Assembly (NCBI GenBank): GCA_017411745.1
Contig: JAFQPM010000016.1
Location: 83,120 to 147,119 of the forward strand
Origin: Clostridia bacterium
Lineage (GTDB): Bacteria; Bacillota; Clostridia; Oscillospirales; CAG-272
Reading direction: 5' to 3'
DNA length: 64,000 nucleotides
The position numbers and the translations under genes are program-made. The notes beneath the pieces are model-generated. The model ran no database searches. It worked only from the letters and a program-made list of their open reading frames with translations, and had not been told where the DNA came from. Shown here one piece after another: positions 8,611 to 16,749 of the stretch (the stretch's first letter is position 1; each line of letters begins with the position of its first letter).

Positions 8611-9339
8611 TTGAACAAAAAAAATAACAAGGGCTGTGCTTCGGGAATTCTTGGAACGCTCGGCGTCGTTCTGGGAGTTGCGGTTTACGCGATAATATCT
8701 TCTCTGCTGAATCGGCTTTTTGTCGGCATAAGATTCGGAGACGGTGTGGCGTGTGCGTTGCTGCCTATGACATTGACGGGGTTAACGGTTGCATTCGTGC
8801 TGTATGAGGTAATATTTATCGTATGGCAGGTCAAGCTCTCGCAGATAGCCTCGAAAAACGGCGACAGCTCAAAGATCGATAAGATATTTAAGTTTGTAAC
8901 GGTCGGTTGTATATCCGCTTCTCTGCTTTTTTCCATTTTCGCGGCAAACACATACACGGAGCTTCGCGAGGATTCGATCTCCAAAGTCTGCTTTGTAACG
9001 ACCAAGGAGTACAAGTGGAACGAGAAAAACGACGTCATGCGCTACTCATTCGCATGCGACGAGGAAGGCGGACTTACCTTTAAGATAACGATGAAGGACG
9101 GAGAGGTAATTGAGCTTCTCGGATCTGTGACCTCTCTTTCGGACTCGTTCAAGGAGAAATTCAGCACCGACAAGGTCAATTTGCTTGCTTACGCGGCGCA
9201 TCTCTCGGAGCAATTCGACAACAGCGGATTTATCATTGAGAAAAGCGTCAGTGAGGCAAGTATTAAAAACGCCGAGAGCGTTTACAAGGAGAAACATCCC
9301 GAAATATGGGAGCAGATTGAGATAATTATTTCCGATTGA
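8611..9339 (+). CDS. Hypothetical membrane protein
   Basis: A 242-aa protein I do not recognise. Residues 12-35, about 48-72 and about 88-107 are hydrophobic and probably membrane-spanning. The remaining 135 residues form one soluble domain with alternating charged strands, probably outside the cell. The start is inferred as TTG at 8611: an in-frame stop lies just upstream, no ATG occurs before residue 50, and GAAAGG lies 14 nt upstream, a rather long spacing. It follows hom by 25 nt and shares the terminator at 9343, so it is probably co-transcribed with hom, though a functional link is not evident. Confidence 0.65.
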   Translation: MNKKNNKGCASGILGTLGVVLGVAVYAIISSLLNRLFVGIRFGDGVACALLPMTLTGLTVAFVLYEVIFIVWQVKLSQIASKNGDSSKIDKIFKFVTVGCISASLLFSIFAANTYTELREDSISKVCFVTTKEYKWNEKNDVMRYSFACDEEGGLTFKITMKDGEVIELLGSVTSLSDSFKEKFSTDKVNLLAYAAHLSEQFDNSGFIIEKSVSEASIKNAESVYKEKHPEIWEQIEIIISD

Positions 9340-9342
9340 TAT

Positions 9343-9382
9343 AAAACAAGCCGTGTGCTTTTGCATACGGCTTGTTTTTTTG
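9343..9382. terminator. Bidirectional terminator
   Basis: Stem AAAACAAGCCGTGTGC / GCATACGGCTTGTTTT with a TTTT loop and T runs on both strands, between the convergent membrane-protein and rarA genes. Confidence 0.85.
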
Positions 9383-10600
9383 TTATTTTCCCTTTATCTT
9401 TTTCCAATATTCCTCCGCCGCTTTTTCGGTCTTATTATCTCCGTAGAAATAATATTTTTTGTTTTTGAGGTCATCGGGCAGGTATTGCTGCTCGACGTAG
9501 CGGTTCGGGTAGTCGTGGGGGTATTTATAGCCCTTGAAAAGCGGGCTTTGGAGGTGGATGGGAGGGGTCAATCCCTTGCCTGCTCTGACATCCTCAAGCG
9601 AGGCATCGACCGCGAGATGCTGAGTGTTGGATTTCGGGGCGGTCGCAAGCATTATTGCCGCGTGTCCAAGCGGTATTCTTGCTTCGGGCAGTCCGAGCTC
9701 ACGCGCCGAGTCGCAACACGCCTTGACTATGACCGGCGCGATTGGATACGCGAGCCCGATATCCTCACTTGCGATAACCTGCAATCTGCGGCAGAGCGAG
9801 ATGATATCTCCCTGCTCGACCATTTTCGCGACGTAAAATGCCGCCGCGTCGGGATCGGAGCCGCGAATAGATTTTTGCAGGCATCCAAGCATATCGTAGT
9901 GCACGTCGTCGTTATAGTTCCCGACTCCGTAGTTGAACTGATCTGCATCGGCGGGGGTTATCTCATTCTCTGCTGAAAAATACGCATTTTCAAAGAGTCC
10001 GATGGCGCGGCGCACATCTCCGCCTGCCGCCTTGGCGATATATTCCGCTGTCTTTTCAGACACGGTCTTTTGCGCCTGGTTTTCGTTATTGAGATAGTCA
10101 AGCGCGCGATAAAGCATTTTTGCACACTCGCTTGCCTCGACAGGCTTGAACTCAAAGAGCGACGAACGAGAGATTATCGCGTTGTATATGTAAAAATGCG
10201 GATTTTCGGTCGTTGACGCGATAAGTGTTACTCTGCCGTCCTCGATATATTCGAGCAGAGACTGCTGCTGCTTTCTGTTGAAATACTGGATCTCGTCGAT
10301 ATACAGAAGCGTTCCGTTTGAGCCGAAAAGACTTGCTGAGCCTGCGAGGACCTCCTTTACGTCGGAAAGCGATGCGCTTGTGGCGTTAAGGCGGTGAAAG
10401 TCCATTCCCGACTGCTTTGCAATTATCGATGCGGCGGTTGTCTTTCCAGTACCGGGGGGACCGAAAAAGATCATATTCGTGATCCTGCCGCCATTCATCA
10501 TTCTGCGGATGACTCCGCGCTCACCGAATAGGTGCTTCTGACCTGCTATGTCGTCTATTGTTTGCGGACGAAGAATATCCGCAAGCTGTGCGTTTCTCAT
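9383..10600 (-). CDS. rarA: Replication-associated recombination protein A (MgsA/RarA AAA+ ATPase)
   Basis: A 405-aa AAA+ ATPase of the RarA/MgsA/Mgs1 family that acts at stalled replication forks. It opens with the family block ADILRPQTIDDIAGQKHL. Walker A is GPPGTGKT (47-54) and Walker B is LLYIDEIQYF (D102, E103). Sensor and arginine-finger regions follow (STTENPHF, ISRSSLFEF). The C-terminal half is the clamp-loader-like tetramerisation domain with EDIGLAYP and the end motif YKYPHDYPNRYVEQQYLP. The ATG at 10600, with AAGGA about 9 nt upstream, was preferred over an in-frame TTG at 10624 that overlaps the cysK end. It lies 16 nt after cysK and is probably read from the cysK promoter. Confidence 0.93.
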   Translation of the reverse strand: MRNAQLADILRPQTIDDIAGQKHLFGERGVIRRMMNGGRITNMIFFGPPGTGKTTAASIIAKQSGMDFHRLNATSASLSDVKEVLAGSASLFGSNGTLLYIDEIQYFNRKQQQSLLEYIEDGRVTLIASTTENPHFYIYNAIISRSSLFEFKPVEASECAKMLYRALDYLNNENQAQKTVSEKTAEYIAKAAGGDVRRAIGLFENAYFSAENEITPADADQFNYGVGNYNDDVHYDMLGCLQKSIRGSDPDAAAFYVAKMVEQGDIISLCRRLQVIASEDIGLAYPIAPVIVKACCDSARELGLPEARIPLGHAAIMLATAPKSNTQHLAVDASLEDVRAGKGLTPPIHLQSPLFKGYKYPHDYPNRYVEQQYLPDDLKNKKYYFYGDNKTEKAAEEYWKKIKGK

Positions 10601-10616
10601 TTCATTTTTTCCTTTT

Positions 10617-11543
10617 TTATTCAAATACTCCCGCCGAGAGATATCTTTCGCCCGTGTCGGGAAGGATCACTACTATATTTTTATCCTTATTTTCAGGCTT
10701 TTCTGCTATTTTTCGCGCTGCCGTGAGTGCTGCTCCCGAGGATATACCAACGAGCAGCCCCTCGCATTTTGCAATTTCTCTTGCGCCCTCGTAGGCTTCG
10801 TCGTCGGTGACGGTCACTATCTCATCGATGACCGATCGATCAAGTGTATCGGGCAGGAAACCTGCTCCTATTCCCTGTATTTTGTGGGCGCCTGATCTTC
10901 CTTCGGTAAGATACGGTGAGGCAGACGGCTCAACTCCGATAACTTTAATATCGGGGTTTTGCTCCTTTAAAAATCTTCCCGTTCCGCTGATCGTACCACC
11001 CGTGCCGATACAAGCAACCAAAATATCTATCTTACCATCGGTATCCTGCCATATTTCAGGTCCCGTGGTCTTATAATGAGCTTCGGGATTTGAGAGATTT
11101 GTGAACTGACCAACGATCATTGAATCGTAGATGCTTTTTTCAAGCTCCTCGGCTTTTTGTATAGCGCCCTGCATACCGAGTGCGCCGTCCGTGAGCACGA
11201 GCTTTGCACCGTACGCGCTCATAAGCGCCCTGCGCTCTGCCGACATTGTATCGGGCATAACGATGATGAGCTTATATCCCCTCGCGGCGCAAAGGGCGGC
11301 AAGTCCGATACCAGTGTTTCCCGAGGTCGCCTCGATAAGCGTGCTGTTTTTGGTCAATTTGCCCTCTTTTTCGTACTTTTCTATCATTTCCCTTGCGACA
11401 CGGTCCTTGACCGAGCCTGCGGGATTGAAAAACTCGACCTTAGCGTACAAATTCGCGGTCGATGCGATTTTTTGCTCAAAATTTGTCAGCTCAAGCAACG
11501 GAGTTTTGCCGACGAGTTCAAAGACGGAGCTGCATATATTCAA
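10617..11543 (-). CDS. cysK: Cysteine synthase A (O-acetylserine sulfhydrylase)
   Basis: A PLP enzyme that joins O-acetylserine with sulfide to give cysteine. It is 308 aa from the proposed start, the typical length. The PLP lysine is in GSVKDRVA (K46), with the substrate loop EATSGNTGIGLA near 71-82, the phosphate-binding GTGGTISGTGRFL, and VGISSGAA near the C-terminus. The start is proposed as TTG at 11543: AGAGGG lies 7 nt before it, and a consensus promoter puts the transcript start near 11567, which would leave only about 6 nt before the ATG at 11561. The longer form (314 aa) remains possible. rarA follows in the same transcript. Confidence 0.93.
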   Translation of the reverse strand: MNICSSVFELVGKTPLLELTNFEQKIASTANLYAKVEFFNPAGSVKDRVAREMIEKYEKEGKLTKNSTLIEATSGNTGIGLAALCAARGYKLIIVMPDTMSAERRALMSAYGAKLVLTDGALGMQGAIQKAEELEKSIYDSMIVGQFTNLSNPEAHYKTTGPEIWQDTDGKIDILVACIGTGGTISGTGRFLKEQNPDIKVIGVEPSASPYLTEGRSGAHKIQGIGAGFLPDTLDRSVIDEIVTVTDDEAYEGAREIAKCEGLLVGISSGAALTAARKIAEKPENKDKNIVVILPDTGERYLSAGVFE

Positions 11544-11573
11544 AATAACACCCTCTTTCATACTATCCTATAA

Positions 11574-11602
11574 ATTATATCACATAAGCCTAATTTTGTC
11601 AA
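11574..11602 (-). promoter_or_regulatory. Consensus promoter of cysK-rarA
   Basis: Minus strand TTGACA (11597-11602), 17 bp, TATAAT (11574-11579), a perfect match to the SigA consensus. The short distance to the ATG at 11561 decides in favour of the TTG start of cysK. Confidence 0.9.
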
Positions 11603-11661
11603 TCGCGGTATTAAAATAGTCGGCATTTTTGTTTTTCGGGTGGATATTTTCTGTAAACTTC

Positions 11662-11690
11662 TTGATTTTATTGAGGTTATGTGATATAAT
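11662..11690 (+). promoter_or_regulatory. Promoter of the SGNH-esterase lipoprotein gene
   Basis: TTGATT (11662-11667), 17 bp, TATAAT (11685-11690). The bases before the -10 (TTATGTGA) are the same as those before the -10 of the divergent cysK promoter. Confidence 0.8.
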
Positions 11691-11725
11691 TGTAAAGTTG
11701 ATACTTTCTGAAAGGAATTTTGACT

Positions 11726-13285
11726 ATGAAATTTTTTAAGATCATTGCATTGATATTAGCCTTGGCTACGTTGTTCACCTTCGTTTCCTGCGACGGCTCG
11801 AGCAACAAGAACGATGAGACAACTGTTGGTTCTTCCAATGAGACCACCGTGGAAACGACAGGAGCTACGACCGAAACGACCGCCGAAGAAACTACCGAGC
11901 CTATTGAGGAGGAAACATTTGAGACCGAGCTGCGTGAAGATTACGCCAGCTTCTGTAGCTATAAAGCTGACGTTCCCAGCTTTAAACCCATATCAGCATC
12001 CTCATCTTGCGCTATGTCGTTTACCGTTCCCAACGGTTATGTGACCGAGCTTGCGTTGCGCTTTGTCACAGGCGACAAATATGTAGAGACTGACTTTGTG
12101 ATCAGTATTTATAATTTTACAGGCGATTTCAAGGAAACTGTTGCAACCGAGCCTATCCGTTCCGAGAAGGTCGGAACTATCTTCCAGACCTACACCCTTA
12201 CGTTTGAAGAGGGTGAGATCGGAAAGGGTGATTATCTCGTAGTCGTTACCAGTGAAACAGAGGATGAATCCGAATCCTTGATCCTCGGAAGCAGCTGGAG
12301 CAAAAAGGCTATGCCCGAAGAGTACGCCGATTATAATTTTATATTCTATGACAACGGAAAACCGACCAAGTCAAGAGCTTTGTACGGTGGATTCAATATC
12401 GTTCATGAGGTTCGCAAGGAAAGTGACGATACTCCTGAGGATATCGTAACAGAAAAAGACCCCGAGAACGTTGCAAAGGTGATCATTCTTTCGGGTCAGT
12501 CGAATGCAGTGGGAACGTCCGTAAACTATTCCCTCCAGCAGAAGCTCGGTAAGGATGAATATTCCAAGTATTCGGCGGGATTTCCCAACGTAAAGATACT
12601 TTTTTACAACGAATGTCTCAATGAGAACTATCAGATGGTCTTCGCTCAGCAGTCCACCTCGTTCGTTAACGTAAAGGCAGGTCAGGGCGTTAATCCCACG
12701 ATGTTCGGTCCTGAGCTCGGTCTTGCGGCCTACCTTTCCGAGACCTACCCCGACGAGACCTTCTACATAATCAAGTATGCCGCAGGCGGCGCTACACTTT
12801 ACGATCATTACAATCCTACGACCGAAGGAAACAAATCCAACGAATGTCTGACCAAGCTCGATCAGACCATCGAAAATGGTCTTGATCTCCTTGAGAAAGA
12901 GGGTCTTACTCCAAAAATCGTCGGTATGCTTTGGATGCAAGGTGAGTCCGACTCCAATCTTGCTTCTCAGGCATACAATTACTACGAGCTTGAAACTGCT
13001 CTGATAGCTCACATTCGTGAAAAGTACGCGGATCACGCGTCCGTACGCGGTATCGCTTTCATCGACGCCGCTATCTCTAATAGCGGTATGTGGAGCAACT
13101 ACCTGGCGCTGAATTACTCTAAGATACTGATCTCGAGAGATTCACACCTCAACTATTATATAGACACCAACGCTCACGGGATGACTACTCTTGAGGAAAA
13201 CAACGACTATGCACATTACGATTCCACGTCTATGCTCCTGCTCGGTCAGTTGTTTGGCCAAACACTTTCACAAGCAATAGATTAA
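11726..13285 (+). CDS. Secreted lipoprotein with SGNH/sialate O-acetylesterase-like domain
   Basis: A 519-aa surface lipoprotein. Residues 1-22 are a signal peptide with lipobox TFVSC (Cys22), followed by a Thr/Glu-rich linker to about residue 72 that lifts the protein off the membrane. Residues 75-230 form a beta-rich domain. From about 250 comes an esterase domain like the sialate O-acetylesterase family: the nucleophile block IILSGQSNAVG, the GPELGLAAYL segment, the LWMQGESD block, and a C-terminal AHYDS that supplies the histidine. Such enzymes remove acetyl groups from sialic acids or plant polysaccharides; the substrate is not shown. AAAGGA lies 10 nt before the ATG. The gene is monocistronic between its own promoter and terminator. 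Confidence 0.8.
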   Translation: MKFFKIIALILALATLFTFVSCDGSSNKNDETTVGSSNETTVETTGATTETTAEETTEPIEEETFETELREDYASFCSYKADVPSFKPISASSSCAMSFTVPNGYVTELALRFVTGDKYVETDFVISIYNFTGDFKETVATEPIRSEKVGTIFQTYTLTFEEGEIGKGDYLVVVTSETEDESESLILGSSWSKKAMPEEYADYNFIFYDNGKPTKSRALYGGFNIVHEVRKESDDTPEDIVTEKDPENVAKVIILSGQSNAVGTSVNYSLQQKLGKDEYSKYSAGFPNVKILFYNECLNENYQMVFAQQSTSFVNVKAGQGVNPTMFGPELGLAAYLSETYPDETFYIIKYAAGGATLYDHYNPTTEGNKSNECLTKLDQTIENGLDLLEKEGLTPKIVGMLWMQGESDSNLASQAYNYYELETALIAHIREKYADHASVRGIAFIDAAISNSGMWSNYLALNYSKILISRDSHLNYYIDTNAHGMTTLEENNDYAHYDSTSMLLLGQLFGQTLSQAID

Positions 13286-13304
13286 TGCATTAAGATAAAT
13301 ACAC

Positions 13305-13345
13305 AAAAAGCACAAAAAGAAGCTTTGCTCTTTTTGTGCTTTTTG
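13305..13345 (+). terminator. Terminator of the lipoprotein gene
   Basis: Sixteen-base stem AAAAAGCACAAAAAGA / TCTTTTTGTGCTTTTT with an 8-nt loop. Confidence 0.9.
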
Positions 13346-13374
13346 CTGTTTTTTTGATTTTTTTGTAAAACTTA

Positions 13375-13428
13375 TTGACTTTTTCCTATATTATGGTATA
13401 ATGATTTCAGTTAGCGGGCGCTAACTGA
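13375..13428 (+). promoter_or_regulatory. feoA promoter overlapped by a palindromic operator
   Basis: TTGACT (13375-13380), 16 bp, TATAAT (13397-13402). A perfect 10+2+10 inverted repeat (13407-13428, core GTTAGC-N4-GCTAAC) covers the predicted transcription start. This is the layout of an iron-dependent repressor site; DtxR/IdeR-family boxes have similar TTAG...CTAA halves. The same core recurs upstream of feoB at 14010. The regulator itself is not in the window. Confidence 0.75.
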
Positions 13429-13489
13429 CAGTTTTTTGCTTTTTACGAAAACGAAAGCATAGCAAATTACCACTAAAGAGGACTTATCT

Positions 13490-13702
13490 ATGATGCCTTT
13501 AGCTCTTGCCAATATTGGCGAAGAATATTTGATCAGAAGGATCGGCGGCTCTCCCGAGGTGAAAAAGCATCTTGAGAATCTCGGCTTCGTCGTTGGCGGT
13601 GACGTTTCGATCATTAATTCTATCGGTGGAAACATTATCGTCAAGGTCAAGGAGTCCCGCGTTGCCATAAGCAAGGAAATGGCTATGAAGATCATGGTGT
13701 GA
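13490..13702 (+). CDS. feoA: Ferrous iron transport protein A, first copy
   Basis: A 70-aa SH3-like FeoA protein: ALANIGEEYLIRRIGG at the start, the LGFVVGGDVSIINSIGGNIIVKVKESRVAIS core, and a short MAMKIMV tail. FeoA is a small cytoplasmic partner of the Fe2+ channel FeoB. AAAGAGGA lies 7 nt before the ATG. It is the first gene after the iron-type operator and is followed by a second, diverged FeoA 46 nt downstream, the tandem FeoA arrangement seen in many Firmicutes. The two copies share little sequence beyond the fold and probably have different roles. Confidence 0.9.
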   Translation: MMPLALANIGEEYLIRRIGGSPEVKKHLENLGFVVGGDVSIINSIGGNIIVKVKESRVAISKEMAMKIMV

Positions 13703-13748
13703 TCTTCCCCGCTGTTTTATAATATAATACGTTAAGGAGGATGCAGAA

Positions 13749-13970
13749 ATGAAAACTCTGAAGGAAGTCAAGGTCGGCGAAACGGTCAAGGTAGTTAAGC
13801 TTCACGGTGAGGGCGCGGTCAAGCGCAGGATCATGGACATGGGTATTACCAAGGGCGTTGAAATTTTTGTCCGAAAGGTCGCTCCCTTAGGTGACCCCGT
13901 TGAGATCAACGTTCGCGGTTACGAGCTTTCATTGCGCCGTGCCGATGCCGAAATGGTTGAGGTAGAATAA
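13749..13970 (+). CDS. feoA: Ferrous iron transport protein A, second copy
   Basis: A 73-aa FeoA protein with the classic family pattern: LKEVKVGETVKVVKLHGEGAVKRRIMDMGITKGVEI, then APLGDPVEINVRGYELSLR and a DAEMVEVE tail. It is closer to canonical FeoA than the first copy. AAGGAGG lies 8 nt before the ATG, the strongest ribosome site in this cluster. It is probably co-transcribed with the first copy from the promoter at 13375. A terminator-like hairpin directly after the stop codon separates it from feoB. Confidence 0.92.
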   Translation: MKTLKEVKVGETVKVVKLHGEGAVKRRIMDMGITKGVEIFVRKVAPLGDPVEINVRGYELSLRRADAEMVEVE

Positions 13971-14002
13971 AATATTCGGGGATTCATCCCCTGATATTTT
14001 TG
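13970..14002 (+). terminator. Hairpin with T run between feoA and feoB
   Basis: Stem AAATAT-GGGG / CCCC-ATATTT with loop ATTCAT and two mismatches, followed by Ts. Probably a terminator or attenuator that lowers feoB expression relative to feoA. Confidence 0.6.
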
Positions 14003-14009
14003 GCGAGGA

Positions 14010-14025
14010 GTTAGCGGCTGCTAAC
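14010..14025 (+). promoter_or_regulatory. Second feo operator
   Basis: GTTAGC-GGCT-GCTAAC, the same half sites and the same 4-nt spacing as the operator in front of feoA. It lies 50 nt before the feoB start. I could not identify a clear -35/-10 pair for feoB, but the position suggests a separately controlled feoB transcript. Confidence 0.7.
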
Positions 14026-14074
14026 CACGAAATGAAATTAAAAAATTAATTTATAGAAAGGCATTGTTACTGTT

Positions 14075-16291
14075 ATGAGTATCAGAATTGCTCTTGCCGG
14101 CAACCCTAACTGCGGTAAGACGACATTGTTCAACGCGCTTACGGGCGCTAACCAGTACGTCGGAAACTGGCCCGGTGTTACCGTGGAAAAAAAGGAAGGT
14201 AAGCTCAAAAAGCACGACGGTGTTACCGTTACCGACCTCCCCGGCATTTATTCCCTTTCCCCTTACACTCTCGAGGAGGTCGTTGCAAGAAATTACCTCA
14301 TCGGAGAGCGCCCCGACGTCATCCTTAACATCGTTGACGGAACTAATCTTGAAAGAAACCTTTATCTCACGACTCAGCTCACAGAGCTCGGCATTCCCGT
14401 TGTAGTTGCTATTAATATGATGGATATCGTCCGCAAGAACGGAGATAAGATCAATATTGAGGAGCTCAGCCGCGAGCTTGGATGCAAGATCGTTGAGATA
14501 TCCGCGCTCAAGGGCGACGGAACTCTCGTGGCGGCAGAGGAGGCTATCAAAGCCGCAGAGGCAGGCAAGTGCGTTCCCATGCACACCTTCTCGGGTGCAG
14601 TCGAGCACGCTATCGCTCATATTGAGGAGGCGGCAGTGCACTCTCTTCCCGAGGAGCAGCAGAGATGGTACGCGATCAAGATCTTTGAGAGAGATGAAAA
14701 GGCTATCGAGGCTCTTGGACTCTCCGAGGAGATGCTTGCTCACATCGAAAAGGACATTGCGGCTGCAGAGCGCGAGCTTGACGATGACTCGGAGTCTATC
14801 ATTACCAACGAGCGTTACGTTTACATAGCGCAGCTGATGAAGAACTGCTACAAAAAGAAGAGTCACGACAAGCTGACCCTCTCCGACAAGATAGACAAGA
14901 TCGTTACCAACAGAATTTTGGCTCTGCCGATATTCGCTGTCGCTATGTTCTTGGTTTATTTCATTTCGATCGGTTCGGTCGGTGATTTTACAGTTGTATT
15001 TATGAACGACGGTTTGTTCGGTTCGTTTGCTGAAGCCGCAGCTGCTGGAGATCTTCCCTCTTGGATGGGCTCATGGGTCAGCATTCCCGAGCTATTAGAT
15101 ATGGCGCTTCTGAATCAAGCGGGAGAGCCTATTATCTTCCCCTGGCTCTACTCGCTTATTATGGACGGCATAGTAGGTGGCGTTGGTGCCGTTCTCGGCT
15201 TCGTTCCCCAGCTTCTCGTTCTCTTTATTCTTCTTTCTCTGCTTGAGGATTGCGGATACATGGCACGCGTTGCCTTCATTATGGACCGCGTATTCCGCAA
15301 GTTCGGTCTTTCCGGAAAGTCCTTCATTCCTATGCTCGTGAGCACGGGATGCGGCGTTCCCGGTATTATGGCTTCGAGAACCATCGAGCAGGACCGTGAC
15401 AGAAAAATGACTATTATGACCGCGGGCTTTATGCCCTGCGGAGCTAAAATGCCCATAGTAGCGTTTATCGCGGGCGCTCTCTTCAGCGACAGCTGGCTCG
15501 GCGGCGCTTGGGTTGCTACCTCTGCATATTTCATCGGCATTGCGGCAGTAATAATCTCGGGTATTATTCTCAAGAAGACAAAGCCCTTTGCGGGTGATCC
15601 TGCTCCCTTCGTTATGGAGCTTCCCGCTTATCACGCACCCGTTGCAGGAAACGTGCTGCGCTCTATGTGGGAACGTGGTTGGTCCTTCATCAAGCGTGCA
15701 GGAACAGTTATTCTTGCGGCAAGCATCATTATTTGGACTCTCAACAGTCTTTCGTTTGAGGGCGGATTCCACTATATCACCGAGGAGCTCGGTGGTGCGT
15801 CTATTCTTGAAGTAATAGGTAGCGCTATAGCTTGGATCTTTGCTCCTCTCGGATTCGGAACCTGGCAGGCTGCTGTTGCAACTATTCTCGGTCTTGTTGC
15901 TAAGGAAGAGGTAGTCGGCGTATTCGGTGCACTTGCAGGAATGGAAGAAACGCTTGTAGGCGAGCTTCTTTCGGCCCAGCAGGCGGCAGGAATCATCTTC
16001 TTTGACGGCAACGCTCTCGCTGGATTCTCGTTTATGATATTTAACCTTCTCTGTGCTCCCTGCTTCGCGGCTATGGGTGCTATCAAGAGAGAGATGAACA
16101 ACGGCAAATGGACGGCATTTGCTATCGGTTATATGTGCGTATTCGCTTACGCGTGCTCACTCATTGTATATCAGCTCGGCGCTTGGTTTATCGGCACGGG
16201 CAGTATCATAGGCACGATCGCAGCCGTTCTCGTGCTCGCATTTATGGTCTATATGCTGGTTCGTCCTGCTAAAAAGGCATTGAACAAATAA
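14075..16291 (+). CDS. feoB: Ferrous iron transporter FeoB
   Basis: The GTP-dependent Fe2+ importer of the inner membrane, 738 aa, a normal length for the family. The N-terminal G domain has G1 GNPNCGKT (9-16), the switch threonine T36, G3 DLPG (54-57), G4 NMMD (114-117) and G5 SALKGDG. A helical GDI-like region follows to about 270. The membrane part contains the Gate motif with CysGly, LVSTGCGVPGIMASRT, and a second PCGAKMP repeat, then the EEVVGVFG stretch. GAAAGG lies 13 nt before the ATG. The neighbours are two FeoA proteins upstream and the Cys-rich peptide downstream; control by iron is suggested by the palindrome at 14010. Confidence 0.97.
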   Translation: MSIRIALAGNPNCGKTTLFNALTGANQYVGNWPGVTVEKKEGKLKKHDGVTVTDLPGIYSLSPYTLEEVVARNYLIGERPDVILNIVDGTNLERNLYLTTQLTELGIPVVVAINMMDIVRKNGDKINIEELSRELGCKIVEISALKGDGTLVAAEEAIKAAEAGKCVPMHTFSGAVEHAIAHIEEAAVHSLPEEQQRWYAIKIFERDEKAIEALGLSEEMLAHIEKDIAAAERELDDDSESIITNERYVYIAQLMKNCYKKKSHDKLTLSDKIDKIVTNRILALPIFAVAMFLVYFISIGSVGDFTVVFMNDGLFGSFAEAAAAGDLPSWMGSWVSIPELLDMALLNQAGEPIIFPWLYSLIMDGIVGGVGAVLGFVPQLLVLFILLSLLEDCGYMARVAFIMDRVFRKFGLSGKSFIPMLVSTGCGVPGIMASRTIEQDRDRKMTIMTAGFMPCGAKMPIVAFIAGALFSDSWLGGAWVATSAYFIGIAAVIISGIILKKTKPFAGDPAPFVMELPAYHAPVAGNVLRSMWERGWSFIKRAGTVILAASIIIWTLNSLSFEGGFHYITEELGGASILEVIGSAIAWIFAPLGFGTWQAAVATILGLVAKEEVVGVFGALAGMEETLVGELLSAQQAAGIIFFDGNALAGFSFMIFNLLCAPCFAAMGAIKREMNNGKWTAFAIGYMCVFAYACSLIVYQLGAWFIGTGSIIGTIAAVLVLAFMVYMLVRPAKKALNK

Positions 16292-16318
16292 ATTTTTCTT
16301 TTGAAGGAGGATAAAATT

Positions 16319-16489
16319 ATGATGCCCTGGTTATCATATCTTTTGATCGGTGTTATTGCCGCCGCATTTATATCGATAATTGTCGTTGGCGTGATAAATA
16401 AGAAAAAAGGCAGATCCTCCTGCTCCTGCGGTGGGAACTGCGGTGCTTGCGGACTTTGCAACAGTCAAAAGGAATACGACAAGCAATAA
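16319..16489 (+). CDS. FeoB-associated Cys-rich membrane peptide
   Basis: A 56-aa single-pass protein: one membrane helix (about residues 4-27), a KKK stop-transfer cluster, then a Cys-rich tail CSCGGNCGACGLC. This is the pattern of the FeoB-associated Cys-rich family found next to feoB in Firmicutes; the cysteines probably bind Fe2+ or another metal. The start is the first of two adjacent ATGs, with AGGAGG 8 nt upstream. It lies 27 nt after feoB and ends before a terminator, so it is the last gene of the iron locus. Confidence 0.9.
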   Translation: MMPWLSYLLIGVIAAAFISIIVVGVINKKKGRSSCSCGGNCGACGLCNSQKEYDKQ

Positions 16490-16501
16490 TTTTTATAATT
16501 A

Positions 16502-16532
16502 CGGAGCCCTTTTCGGAGGGCTCTGTTTTTAT
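16502..16532 (+). terminator. Terminator of the feo locus
   Basis: Stem CGGAGCCCT / AGGGCTCTG with a TTTCGG loop followed by TTTTT. Confidence 0.9.
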
Positions 16533-16637
16533 TTTGGGAATACTATTAGAGAAATACAGAATATAATTATTTCACTTAGACAAATATTTTTCACATTTAT
16601 ATAACAAACTATTTTCACATTAAATCGCAAAGCATTG

Positions 16638-16666
16638 TTGCTTTTGCAGATATTTTATGGTATAAT
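16638..16666 (+). promoter_or_regulatory. Promoter of the P-type ATPase gene
   Basis: TTGCTT (16638-16643), 17-bp spacer ending TATGG, TATAAT (16661-16666). The leader of about 80 nt has a small hairpin (AAGCC/GGCTT around an A/T stem, 16675-16701) of unknown role. Confidence 0.8.
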
Positions 16667-16749
16667 TATCCAAGAAGCCGTTTTTTTGTTAAAAAAGGCT
16701 TGATTCATGCTTTCATTTAGCTAAAAATGAAATATTTGGAGGAAAATCA

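Noticed and set aside
16667..16749. Possible yybP-ykoY (Mn2+) riboswitch before the P-type ATPase gene
   Set aside because: The leader is only about 80 nt and lacks the conserved GGGGAGUA-type core of that riboswitch class; only a simple A/T hairpin is present.
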